The notes under the pieces were generated by a model. The model saw nothing but the letters and a program-made list of their open reading frames with translations, was not told the DNA's origin and did no database searches. Shown in pieces: positions 46,322 through 57,251 of a stretch of 64,000 bases of DNA. Made by a program: the position numbers and the translations under genes. Numbering within the stretch: position 1 is the first letter of the stretch; each line of letters begins with the position of its first letter. Origin of the DNA: Anthoceros angustus (lineage: Eukaryota; Streptophyta; Anthocerotopsida; Anthocerotales; Anthocerotaceae); assembly GCA_010909165.1 (NCBI GenBank), contig VJWM01000254.1:1-64000 (forward strand), read 5' to 3'.

Positions 46322-49300
46322 AGTTTACTGATTTCAAGCACCACACCTGATTCCTGCAAGACAGGCAACCAACTCATAACTCTCCTGGGCTTCGTTTCAA
46401 ACAAAGCAAGCTCGCTGGCGAGGAAGGAGGGAGGACATGCATTAACGACCAAGACAGGTACCGGCAAGCGGCCCTAGCGGCAGAGGGAGGGGAGTGCGGC
46501 CATGATGCTGGCATGCAACAAAGAAACACGAAGCAGCAGGCAAGAGAGGCGAGGCGAGGCGAGGCGAGGCTAGGCTAGGCGGCTAACCTCAGAAGAGCCT
46601 TGTCGCTTCTACAAATTGACAGAAGATGCATGACTCCTCCACATCCTCATCTCCCGCACTCGGCTGGTCCACTCCAGACAGCGTCAAAGGAACACACAGC
46701 CGGCAAAGCAAGGAGAGTGTGCCACATTGTTCCCCGGACGCAGGCGGACATGTCCCATCTCCGAAGCTCACATTTACCACATGGGACGGGCCGGTTGTGC
46801 CCACGGAGACTGCTCACCTGCAAGCCTGCTTTCCACCCAGAATTCTAGGACCAAGTCATTATCCGGGGAGCGAATAAGGAATCCCAGCAGCTCCACTCCA
46901 CTCCACTCCACCTGGTGGGCACCTTGTGCTTGCCTCGCCTTCCTTCCCTTCAGTCCAAGTCAGGCAGGACAGCGGCAGGCAGGCGAAGTGAAAGCTGATA
47001 GCTCCGGGAGCGTGGGCGGTACTTGCGGGAATTGGTAGTCAGGCACGCGCAACGCAGCGCCGGGGCCCGGGTCCGGGCGTGGTAAAGGCGATGCGATGCT
47101 ATGCTGCAGCCAGCCTGCAACAATGCGCGGCAGCTCGGTCCCGGTGTCAGCCCCGGAGCATGTGCGCAGCAACAGGAGGCAGCATGGGAGCAGCAGCCTG
47201 TTTCAGCAACGTCCTCGATCGAGAATCCCCAAGCGAGTGCGATGCTGCCGGCAGGCGCAGCCTGGAGGAGACAACGAAAAGAGAGCCCTCCCCGCGCCTG
47301 CTCCAGCACAACCTGCCACCGGCCTGCTGGCTGGCCTTCCCAGAAAGCCGCACCCAGGGGGCCCTACCTCGGCCGCACTGCCCCAGAAGCCGTGCTTTTC
47401 TCCAAGTGGAGGAGGAGCAAGGCAGAGGCACTGGCAGGAGCAGCAGCACGCATCATCATCCTCCTCCTCCTCCTCCCCTCCCAACCCCACCCCTACTGAG
47501 TGCGCATCCACATCCGCACCCAGGTCTGATATCTCGAACCCACCTTCCCTTCCCCCTATCTACCCATCTCCTCTCCCTTCCCTTCCCACCCGCTCGTGAC
47601 AAGCAGCAGCAGCCAGCGGACCAGCAAGCAATGCCACACTTCTCTAACGCACTCTCATGATCCAGGCAGTCAGGCAAGCAGCAGGGCCAGGCCGCCGCAC
47701 TCATGAGCTCCAGTCCAGCACGCGGCAGCGAGCCAGCAGGATTGATTCCCTCCCCTCCCGTCCTCGGAGCCAGCCATCTCTCAATCAGCGTGACGCGGCT
47801 GTCTCATCAGTCGTGCGCTGCGGGGCCCGGATCGCCTGCCGCCTGCAAGGCTGCAACGCGCGTGAGGCCGAGAGAGACCGGCATAGGCGCAGGCCCCGGC
47901 CACCACCATAGCCGGAGCTCCGGACACGAGCCGTCTCTTTGCCCGAGGGCGACAAGCGCCCGGGCTACCCCTTCCCAGCCCGCCCACACCAATCCCCGGG
48001 GGAGCCAGCCGCGTATAGCCCCTGGTGCGGCGAAAGCGGCGAAACGTGGGACGCCCCCAGCCTGTGGCCAGCCTCCAGCCCCCCTTCCCTTTGTCCTTGC
48101 GTTACTGTCTGGACGTGGGCCCGGCCCGAGAATTCCTCGATCTCTTGAACCCATCGTCCGCGTTAAACTACCTCCCGTACGCTAACTTGCGCGGATACTC
48201 GTATGTAGGCATGTAAATATTTCACTCCTACCGCCTACCGCCCATCGCGTATCGCCGGCGGTCGCGGACCCGCAGTCAACAAGGCAGGTGGACCGCGTCC
48301 ACAGCGGGCGACCGGGCCCCGGGCTCCCCATGTGCGACGGGGTCGGCCCCTCTCGACCCCGCGCACAAACTACGCGTCTCGCATTTGCACAGCGGAGTAT
48401 TTAATACCCTGCTCGCACAGCAGCATTGAATGCCAAATGCCAAGCGCTCAGAATTCCCCCACCCAACCACGCTCCGCTGCCTGCAGCCTGCGCCCGTCTT
48501 TAACACACCAACATTCTGATAAAAAGCAAAATTCCGTGTGTGAAGACAGAGCGAGATATTTGGCAGTGGCAGTGTGGCAGGTTCGGGTGAAATTCTGTCC
48601 TCACTGCATTTCACCCCGCGCCACGGCCAGCGCAGGACCCTGACACCAGACACACGACCGTTACCTTGGCAGGGACCAGGGTGGCGCGCGGGAGAGAGAC
48701 GGGCGCGGCCTGCTCCCCCTCCTATTAAATAAAAGGCCGCGCCGCGGCTGTGACCGTGGTGAGGTTAAAACCAACCCGTAACTAACCGCGCCCCGGGTTT
48801 CCGCTTTACGGTTTACGGCGTTCACGCGGGGGACGCGCGGCCCGGTCGGTTTGGTGGGCGACTGCAGAATGTGGTGGGCGCCGGCCGACGCTTGCTGCAG
48901 TAGATTGGCACAGACGCGACGGCCAACACGTGTGCCCTGGGCTGGCGAGCATCGTCGATGTTCTGCCCGGCAATGCATGTTGTCCGCATGTGTGGACTGG
49001 ACTGGCGTAGGCACTAGGCAGGTTGCGTGACGGCAATCGCATGCGATGGCGCCATGGCGGGTGGTTGGTTCCCCGACAGGCCCGACAGGGATCCCGCGCC
49101 ACTTGTAGCGATGGCAGGACGCTATTTTGGGGCCGGCTCCGGCTGCCCGGACCCGGCTGGGATGAGAAGAGAAGAGAAGAGACGAGAAAGGAAGGGAAGG
49201 GAAGGGAACTTGGACGAGGGGGAAAGAGCCGCGGCGGGCACAGGGGTCAAAGTAGACTGCAACTTGCTTATTCTGCGCTCGGTTGCGTCCAGACGCTGCA

Positions 49301-49590
49301 ACAGGATCTCGTGCGGGAGAAAAAGCGACCTGCAACTTGGACAAGCGCGTGGCTACGCTACTGCTTCTGGATAAGCTTCTTGACGGACTTCTTTGGTCCA
49401 CCGAGTTCGTGAAATCGTTCTGGATGTGGCCCCATGGGTATGTTGAGATTGCCCGCCTGTACCAGTCGCAGCCTAAAAACAAAGATCGCACCGCACGGAT
49501 TCCATGAAATAATAAAATTATATATCCTGTGTCGCTAAAGTAAGACTAGGTACTATCTATCTTGAGATTTTATTTTTGTTATACCGACCA
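46322..49590. other. GC-rich intergenic region with low-complexity tracts
   Basis: Contains (GAGGC)n near 46550, a CTCCTCCTC tract near 47460 and a GAGAAGAGAAGA / GGAAGG tract near 49160. Long frames occur on both strands at once, as expected of GC-rich DNA. None shows a domain, conserved motif or splice structure. It includes the ARM gene promoter. An unseen 5' exon or a non-coding RNA is possible. Confidence 0.5.
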
Positions 49591-49657
49591 ATGAGAGTGG
49601 AAAGCTGAGAGATTTTATTGAGGTGAAAAAACGATGGGAAAAGCCCATCTAGGAGGG
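49591..49657 (-). repeat. Terminal repeat copy 1 with hairpin and AATAAA
   Basis: On the minus strand it reads CCTCCTAGATGGGCTTTTCC, CATCG, a T-run, CACCTCAATAAAAT and CCACTCTCAT. GATGGG-CTTTT-CCCATC forms a hairpin just ahead of AATAAA. A close copy lies at 50441-50517 in the same orientation. Confidence 0.8.
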
Positions 49658-50386
49658 GACAACCAAAGGGGACCAGGGGCAGGGTGTCATTTTGACCCCG
49701 TCCCAAGCTCGGTCCCGGTCCCGGCATGTGTTAAAAAAAACATGGGACCGGAGGTTCTTCAAGAGTCCGGTCCCCACCCTTGGTCCCCTATTACCCTCGG
49801 GGACCGAGGTTTCATAAAAGGTTCGGTTTAAAATTAATAAATTACTTAATTTTATATCTAAGGATTTATATTTATTATAGACACATGGACATCTTATCAT
49901 GGACGCAGTTTGCAGTCTGCCGGTTGGGCTGCAGTCTGCGGACTCCGTAGTCTGCAGTCTTTTATATTATTATTTATAAATTATCTATTTAATATTTATT
50001 ATATTTAATGACCAAGGGTCGCAAAGGCACGGTCCACCGCCGTCCGGGACCGGCGTATAACTAGGCGTCCGGGGGGAGCTAGTACTCGGTCAAAATGACA
50101 CCACGACCGGGGGTCGAGGTGAAGAGGAGCAACTAAGCTCCTACCTAAAGTCACCCTCGCACCCACAATGTCATATGCGGGAAGAATAAGCGGCCTACAA
50201 ACCAGAGGTAGAGGAAGATCGTCACCTCACGCCGCCTTGTGGAAGATCGCCATTGAGGCGCGTTGAAGGCAATTGAAACCCGTTGTCGGAGTATCTTTAC
50301 GAGAGGGATAGCCCGCACGGTGTCTGGCATGGTAAGCTTTGGCACAGGACTTGACAAATTTGTCAAAGTCCTCAGCCATTGCCCCA

Positions 50387-50440
50387 TACGTTTCTAGTGC
50401 AAGCAGAATAAAGAGGTGGCCCGCTTGCACTAGAAACGTA
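50387..50440. repeat. Perfect 18-bp inverted repeat with an 18-nt loop
   Basis: TACGTTTCTAGTGCAAGC at 50387-50404 is exactly inverted at 50423-50440. The loop, AGAATAAAGAGGTGGCCC, is conserved in the other family copy near 27010-27050, where a shorter GCAAGCGG/CCGCTTGC stem survives. Confidence 0.87.
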
Positions 50441-50517
50441 ATGAGAGTGGAACATTTTTTAAGAGTTGAGAATTTTATTGAGGTAAAAAAACGATGGGAA
50501 AAGCCCATCTAGGAGGG

Positions 50518-53500
50518 TTTAGGGTGAAAATGAAAACACTTTCATTTGCACTACTTGTTTTATCACTATCTCACTAAAAATGGTCAAGGTTGTTTCCATA
50601 TTTATCCGAAAATTGAATCATTATCATCTTTATAATTTGCTGAATTTCGATGGTTGCCTCATAATCCATGAGCTTGAAATTGAATGAAAGCCCTTGTTGA
50701 GGGGCTCACCCTTGTCGAGTCCCCTTAGTAAGAGGACTTGGATAGAGGCGACCATCGGCTCCCATTCTTTCAGCACGTTTCTTTAGGCGGTGGAAATTTT
50801 GGTCAGCTTTGCTTGCAATTCTCACTCGTACCAAGTATCTAACCATACAATCAATGAGGCAAACTGTGGGGAACCTATAAACCAAAACCATGCCTTTTCG
50901 GTCTTCATGCCTCACCGCATTCCAATTACAAATTAAAATCAGCCTCATTAAAGCTTGTCAGAAGAAAACAATCTCGCAATTTGGCTCCTCGCCTCTCCCT
51001 TGGCTTACAAAGGGAAGCCACGGTTGGTCCTCACTACTACCCTGAACACACTGCAGCCATTGGCTCTCCTCTGTATGCCTATCACAAGGGCAAGTACCTT
51101 TTCGTGGAAGGTGCTTCCAGCTAGAGGCATGGAAACTACTAAATGAGGTGAGGCACTTTGAAGACTGACATGCACATGCTGGATGCCGGGAAAATCACCT
51201 CCATCATGGTCATAGAGATGAGGAGGCCCTTTAGCGAAGAGAGTGGGACGTGCTCATGAAGTAGCGGGGCTCAACATAATGAGTGTCATGTTGAGCTGAG
51301 ATAGGACGGTCGCTTCTATCACTTGAGCATCAGATTCTTGAGGTGTTTTAGACGAATTGAGAATGCTTCCACACAACAACCTATCGAACGGAGCCTTGCA
51401 AACATTTGCACAAATGATCCCGAAAAATTTTCAGCATGTCATTGTATTGAAAATGAAGAAGTAAATAAATGTGGAGACTTTATTAAAAAAGAAGAGATGG
51501 GAAATCCCATCTCATTCTTCTTGCTCCTCTTATTTGTTAGATCATGACGTTCTTGTTTATATGGATGATTTTTTGATGTACAGTACCACCACACATACAC
51601 AGATACACCTAGGGTTTTAGAAGAGTTAAGGTTTTTACTATCACACAACAACTACTCGGACATTCATGTCTTTGCAAACGGTTTTCAGTTTGGTAGCACT
51701 CAGTTTATAACATAGCTTGCACATGGTCTAAAGTAAAGCTTGAAATCGGACAAGAGGCCCCGTGGAGTAGACAAAGCTGAAGAATGGATTATCTCCTTTT
51801 GCTTAACCATGCAACCGAGAGCATTTGGGATAATCCCAGATATAAGGGCCACTAATACTCCTTGCTCCAATAAGTCCACTACACATATGTTTGTTTGCTC
51901 TTTAGGTAAATTGCCATATAGTTGGTGTGCCATGGCAAAATCAGCAGCAAACTACCCATCAAGTCATCTTCGTCCCTGCATCAATCATGGTCTTCATATT
52001 CATAAGACCCTCAATCGCGGGTTCATATCCATTTGCTGAAAGCTTGCAAATATATGATTATTCATCTTACTTTCCCCACTACTATTATTAATTCCCACTA
52101 TTGATGCAAGCAGGAAAGCAACATAGCAAGCTGCAAGGCGTAGCAAAATCACTAATACTGATTCCTCTGATTTTTCCTACTACTAGTATTAATTTCCACT
52201 ATTGGCAACGCAGCAAGCTGCAAAGTGCTGCAAAAACAGCGCTCTTTTAGTGCTGCAATCAGTGCTCCTCAGCTCAAACAACTTTTAGTGCATTCGTTGA
52301 CGTATTAGTTGATGCAAAACAAAGGACGTTATTTTGTTAGATATCTTATGGCCTTTTTTATTTTTCTAATTCTATAGCACGTCCATTTGTTACCCAAGTG
52401 CATGTCCTAATATTTTGTCAAGAATCAAGTTTTTGTTTAATCCAATATGCATGTTCTAATATTTTATCAAGGACCTTTTTAATAGTTGAAAGGCAAATGC
52501 TATTTGACGAGAAGAGCCTTAAACCTCGGAGCCATTCGAACTCTCGGGGAAAATTAAAAAGACCCTAAAACACGACCACGCCTAATTTGCAGGCTTCCGA
52601 TCAAGGTCATCAATTATACACTAGTGGGTATTCTTGTGTAGGCTGAAGGCTTAAATAAACTGGTCTTCCAAACCATCAATATGAGAAATATACACTTGTA
52701 TCATGCATGGCATTTCTTCTTAGCAATTTGTTAAGATATCCAAGCCCAAATACTAAGACACCTCAACATAGGTAAACATTAAAAAGTACCATAACAAAGT
52801 CGCGTTTTTGCATAGCCTTGAAGTAAAATAACAGAGTAATTATTCCACATAGCAGTATATTATTGGAACTAAAATATCGACCGGCCGTTTAAGGTAGATG
52901 GAAAGTGACTTGGTATTTTCAGGTGCATGGTGTGAAACTAACGAAATGCTATGAGTTGTATGGTCTGTGTGGAGTCGTAATGTTGTTCTCAACTGTGAGA
53001 GGAGTTAAGGAGTTTGTCTAGTAGCGTGAGGACATGACCTACACATATGCTTTGAGTGGGTCAAGTGCGTGGATTCACTATAACTTTAGGTTTCTTGCCT
53101 GGTGCATATGACCCACAGTTCTGATTAGAGCCTAAGTCCAGACGCAAGGTGGAGTTATGGCTAGAATACTTTGAACATCACCATGCTTAGCATCCTATGA
53201 AGATTTTGAGGTGCTTAGGAGGTCACTTGCAATGACATTAGGTCTAATGTTTTCAAGGGGTATGTGTCTTGCCAATCAAGTTAGCTTTGCTTCCATACAC
53301 ACATATGGCTACATTAAATCTCTGCGATTTAGAGGGCTTAGGAGTGGACGGACATAAGTTTGATACAATTAGCCCAAGCAATTTCGATGACTTAGTCGTT
53401 TGGTTGATAACTCTTAGGGCTAATGGAAGGTCTCGTGAATATAGTAATTTTCTACTGCATTTCACTCTCTATTATCCTCTTACTTTTCCAAATGGTCCTC

Positions 53501-54959
53501 TTTCCTTTCCACTTTGCTTTCATCTTTACTTTCCTCTTTCCTTTTCCAATGTTTCTCTATCACACTTCTCTAAAGGCTGAGAATTGCTCCCTTGGTTTCC
53601 TTGTGGTTTTCATTTTTGTTTTTGGGGGGATACAATATCTATATTTACAAAAGCAACTTCAACTCCAACACTTTACACTCCACTGGTTGAGGACATCACA
53701 TAGAAAACAAAGGGGACAGGCTCACCTTGAGGGCCTGCATCTTAGTAGGCATGATACATCACAAGCAAAGACATAATGAAAACAAGATTGTGAGCAAGAT
53801 TGCACAGCTAGCAAGCAAGATTGCACCACTGGCACAACTACACAATGCGCAAGAAGCAGGGATGAGAGCATGAATGAGGATCAATGCGTGTGGCACTACA
53901 TTTCTGGGCGGGTTAGATGCTCTGCAAGCGCAATCAACATTAGGGTTGGAAGTTGAAGTTGCTTATGTAGATGCGTCAAGCATATTGGACACATTTACCT
54001 TTGCAAGCCCAAGCTTGTTTCATGTCGTGCTAACGGTTATGTCCAAAACACTATGATGGTAATTTATCATTGTGTTGGTCTCATATCAGATATCAGAATT
54101 AAATACGAATAGAATATCCTTTTGGTTCAGTAGCTTCGTCGTATGCCTATAGTTGACCATGTACATGTGTGGCCAAAGTCTTTCAAGAATTTTTGCAAAT
54201 TTTTGCAAAATTATCCAAATCCCAAATTCGCAGTAAGAGAATTTATTCAACCGAGTTGCCGGAAGAACTGCCCGTATCTTTGAGACCTGCCTATGTATGT
54301 TAAAAAACGAATTACCCAGAGCCTCTAGACGAGTTAGGGGAAGGGCGGGGATGACTCTCACAACGGGTTGCCAAGCTCCAGAACTTCTCTGGTACAATTA
54401 CGTATAGAATACATATGACCCACCAATACCCGGGTTTAGAGAAGATATCAACTCTAGCGGATATTTCTAGCCAACAAAGGCAAAGGGCCTAGAGCAGAGT
54501 ACAAATAAGAATGTCCAAAGGCCACAGTATCTGGCATAAGGTGGAGATACTCCGCCTCTTCGAAAAAGCACCTCCCGTGTAGAAAGCTCATCCCTTTGAA
54601 GATCGTGTGGGAGATGACCAGGGACGGCCTGGGCTGAGAAACGATGGACCATTTGTCCTATTTGTCAAGCTACGAAGCCACAGGCATGGTATTTCGAAGC
54701 CGTCAGCATCATAAGTTGGACAATCTGGGCTGTTCCAGACCACTGTTCCCAACAGGAAATTCCAGTGTCCTCCCCCACACAATAGGGACGAGCACCCATC
54801 TACCTTCCCACAGACCAACTTTACAGGTCAAATCCTAAGCAGGCTAAAGTGAAAGCATACATCTATTACGTTAGCAGTAAGTCAAAAGGTATCCTAAAAA
54901 ACAAGATAAGTCCTAGCTGCAAAATTTGGCGACCACAATATCCTGGTGTTCCGCTCCTT
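50518..54959. other. AT-rich gene-poor region
   Basis: Only short frames and remnants. A GAGATGGGA-AA-TCCCATCTC hairpin at about 51495-51515 follows TTTATT, the same arrangement as in the repeat tails nearby. TTTTAGTGC and AAGCTGCAA phrases recur near 52.1-52.3 kb. No gene is supported. The right end includes the CBF5 3' flank. Confidence 0.5.
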
Positions 54960-56690
54960 CTAGGATCCTTGCCCATCCTGTTCCCCGTCACCTTTCTCTT
55001 TCTTTGACTTTTTCTTGCTTACACTCTCCGGTGTAGCACCATCTTTTTTGCGCTTACGTTCTACTCCTGTAGCTTCCTCTATTTCTTCCTTCACTTGCTG
55101 CAACTCTGATTCAGCTTTCTTCTTTTTCTTTGTCTTGGGTGTCTCCCCGTTGGCAGCTTCCTCCCCAATAACCCCTTCCTGCTTATCCTTCTTCTTCTTC
55201 TTCTTCTTGCCCTCCTCCTCTACCTTTTGCTTCCCTGCCTCCTTGTCTGCATGACCACCTGGGGTGGCATCACCTTGAGGAGGTTGGACAGCAAGTTGCT
55301 CACTGTCAGCCTTCTCCTTCTCCTTCTCCTTCTTCTCTTTCTTTTTCTTTTTCTTCCCTTCTTCCTCAACCTTGGGTGTCCCCTCAGCCCCCTCAGCTGC
55401 AGGGGCATCTCCCATAGCTGCAAGCCTTGCAATCTCTGCATCATCCAATGGGACATTCCTGAGCCATTGCTGAGGTGTCTTGTCATTGGGCTTGCCATAT
55501 TTGTCCAAAAGTCCTAGACCTACCATTTTCTTCTTCATGGACGCCCTGGGGCCCAAACCCCACTTCCTGGGGTAAGTGTCCCGCTCCATGACCACCCTTT
55601 TGATCTTAGCAACCACTCCGTGGTCGCAGGTTGCCATCACTGCTGTAGTCATCTGGGCAACCCCGATGGCGATTGCCTCTCCTTTGGTGGACATAAGGAC
55701 CACCTCCTCCCCGACCTCGATGCTATTCTCGAACCTCAGAAGCCCGGGAACCATCAACCTCGCCCCATAACATATAGCATTGACAGTGCTGTCCTTCACC
55801 ACGAGCCTCTTGTAGCTCGTGAGCAACACCTCCAACGGCATGACAACGCGCCTGAGGTAGGACTCATCTTGGTGATTGTCAAAGTGCCACTGAGCATCCA
55901 GCACATCATGCATCGTCACAAGATTATCCTTCTCCCCTAAAATCCCTGACCTGACGCGCCGCAGCTCCTGCATGTGCGCTCCGACCCCCAGCAGCAGTCC
56001 AAGATGCACACATAGAGTCCGAATATACGTTCCCGCCTCACAAGAAACCCAAAACACCACAAAATGTCGCTCACTGTCGTACTCCAGCAGCTTGCTCTCG
56101 TAGATGGTCCTTATCCTCAGCTGCCGCTTCACCGCCGAAATCAGCGGAGGCCGCTGGAAAAGAGCTCCAGTGAGGGTCTCAATAGCCCTCCCTACTTTGG
56201 TGACATCATCTACTGCGGCGTGCAACCGCGCCACACACACGTACTCCTTCCCAGCGCCCTGCTGCGCCTTCACAAGCCTCGTAGCTCGGTCCACGCACAC
56301 AATGAGGGATCCCGTGACCTTGGGATCCAGCGTCCCGCTGTGCCCTGTTTTGTCTACCCTCAATATCCTGCGAATCCAAGCAACAACTTCGTGCGAGCTG
56401 GGATTCGCCGGCTTGTCCAAGTTGATCACTCCATACCTGATGTAATCAAACAGAGGACGCTTGAGAGGCGAGAATCCAGTGGGAATAGGAGTGTAATGCC
56501 CCGTCCTCACGTTCAGCTTGTCGTAATGCTTGAGCAGCAGCGGCCACTTGGAGGTCTCCAGAGGTGGCGTGCTGGACTCTGGCTTGATCAGGTAATCCGT
56601 TCGGGCCTGCTGCTCGCCCCCTTCGTCGCCCACCACCATGTCAGTCGCTCCCTTGTCTCTTTTCTTCTTCTTCTTCTCGGCCGACGCCAT
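54960..56690 (-). CDS. CBF5: CBF5/dyskerin, pseudouridine synthase of H/ACA snoRNPs
   Basis: An intronless frame of 576 residues starts [14 protein letters not shown]. The dyskerin-like N-terminus (about 50-105) leads into the TruB catalytic domain with catalytic Asp in [31 protein letters not shown] follows, then a PUA domain (about 300-385: [19 protein letters not shown]). The tail is lysine-rich with KKKKK blocks, as in other eukaryotic CBF5 proteins, and serves nucleolar targeting. It converts uridine to pseudouridine in rRNA and snRNA with NOP10, NHP2 and GAR1, and is a telomerase RNP component. Codon and frame quality are intact. Confidence 0.97.
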   Translation of the reverse strand: MASAEKKKKKRDKGATDMVVGDEGGEQQARTDYLIKPESSTPPLETSKWPLLLKHYDKLNVRTGHYTPIPTGFSPLKRPLFDYIRYGVINLDKPANPSSHEVVAWIRRILRVDKTGHSGTLDPKVTGSLIVCVDRATRLVKAQQGAGKEYVCVARLHAAVDDVTKVGRAIETLTGALFQRPPLISAVKRQLRIRTIYESKLLEYDSERHFVVFWVSCEAGTYIRTLCVHLGLLLGVGAHMQELRRVRSGILGEKDNLVTMHDVLDAQWHFDNHQDESYLRRVVMPLEVLLTSYKRLVVKDSTVNAICYGARLMVPGLLRFENSIEVGEEVVLMSTKGEAIAIGVAQMTTAVMATCDHGVVAKIKRVVMERDTYPRKWGLGPRASMKKKMVGLGLLDKYGKPNDKTPQQWLRNVPLDDAEIARLAAMGDAPAAEGAEGTPKVEEEGKKKKKKEKKEKEKEKADSEQLAVQPPQGDATPGGHADKEAGKQKVEEEGKKKKKKKDKQEGVIGEEAANGETPKTKKKKKAESELQQVKEEIEEATGVERKRKKDGATPESVSKKKSKKEKGDGEQDGQGS

Positions 56691-57251
56691 CTCCGCTGGC
56701 TCAGGTCAGGTCCGATCAGTTTGCCTCTCGACGTAGTGGCTGGCCGACCTTCAGAAACCCCTACACAAGCCCTAGCCTAGGTTTAAGAACATTTGCCTTT
56801 CGACCTATATACGTATAGGGTACGTACCTCATGAAGGATTTTGTAAAATTATTTATCCGATTTCGGATGCGACACTTTTTGACAGTACCAATTCAGGCGA
56901 ACAAAAGCTCCAATGAGACGCTCAGGACTACAATGCGAAGCTCCAAGGGGACTCCGCGCACAGCGGCCCACCTTAGACGGTCGATAGTAATAGAATACAA
57001 AGGCATCATGATGCAGGAGTAGCAAGACTTGGCGGCGCGGTGCCTACCGACCTGACTGGCAACGGGATGGTCCTGCGATGAGGATGAGAACCCGAGAGTT
57101 GGCCAAGGACACGGATGCTACATGCTGCCTACATACATACTTCTTTTTTTGCTGCTCAAAATGTTCCGCTGATGAGGTCGTGTATGGTCAGCCAAGACGA
57201 TCTACTACTCCTTAGCAGCGATGAGGACGAAGTTGCAAACTGTACAGGACA
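56691..57251. other. CBF5 promoter and 3' flank of the next gene
   Basis: Short intergenic segment between two minus-strand genes. No further feature is recognised. Confidence 0.5.

Larger units (their letters stand above)
49591..50517 (-). mobile_element. Unclassified retroelement fragment with short direct terminal repeats
   Basis: Direct repeats of about 70 bp (49591-49657 and 50441-50517) enclose 0.8 kb. Inside, the minus strand encodes YGAMAEDFDKFVKSCAKAYH, which has no family I can name. The interior matches 26996-27417 in inverse orientation. A perfect 18-bp inverted repeat lies at 50387-50440. No target duplication is seen. It could be a terminal-repeat retrotransposon in miniature, or two tails of the same family in tandem. 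Confidence 0.65.

Noticed and set aside
47079-48185. Several overlapping frames upstream of the ARM gene
   Set aside because: They occur in all frames of both strands and encode Pro/Ser/Arg-rich text; a composition effect.
48661-49491. Open frame of 276 codons on the minus strand
   Set aside because: Low-complexity, Arg/Pro-rich translation in a GC-rich region; no motif, splice pattern or neighbour supports it.
49591-50517. Retrozyme (hammerhead ribozyme in terminal repeats)
   Set aside because: The CUGAUGA and GAAA core boxes are not present around the hairpins.
53874-54056. Small frame with GLEVEVAYVDASS-like text
   Set aside because: No homology recognised and the surrounding region is non-coding.
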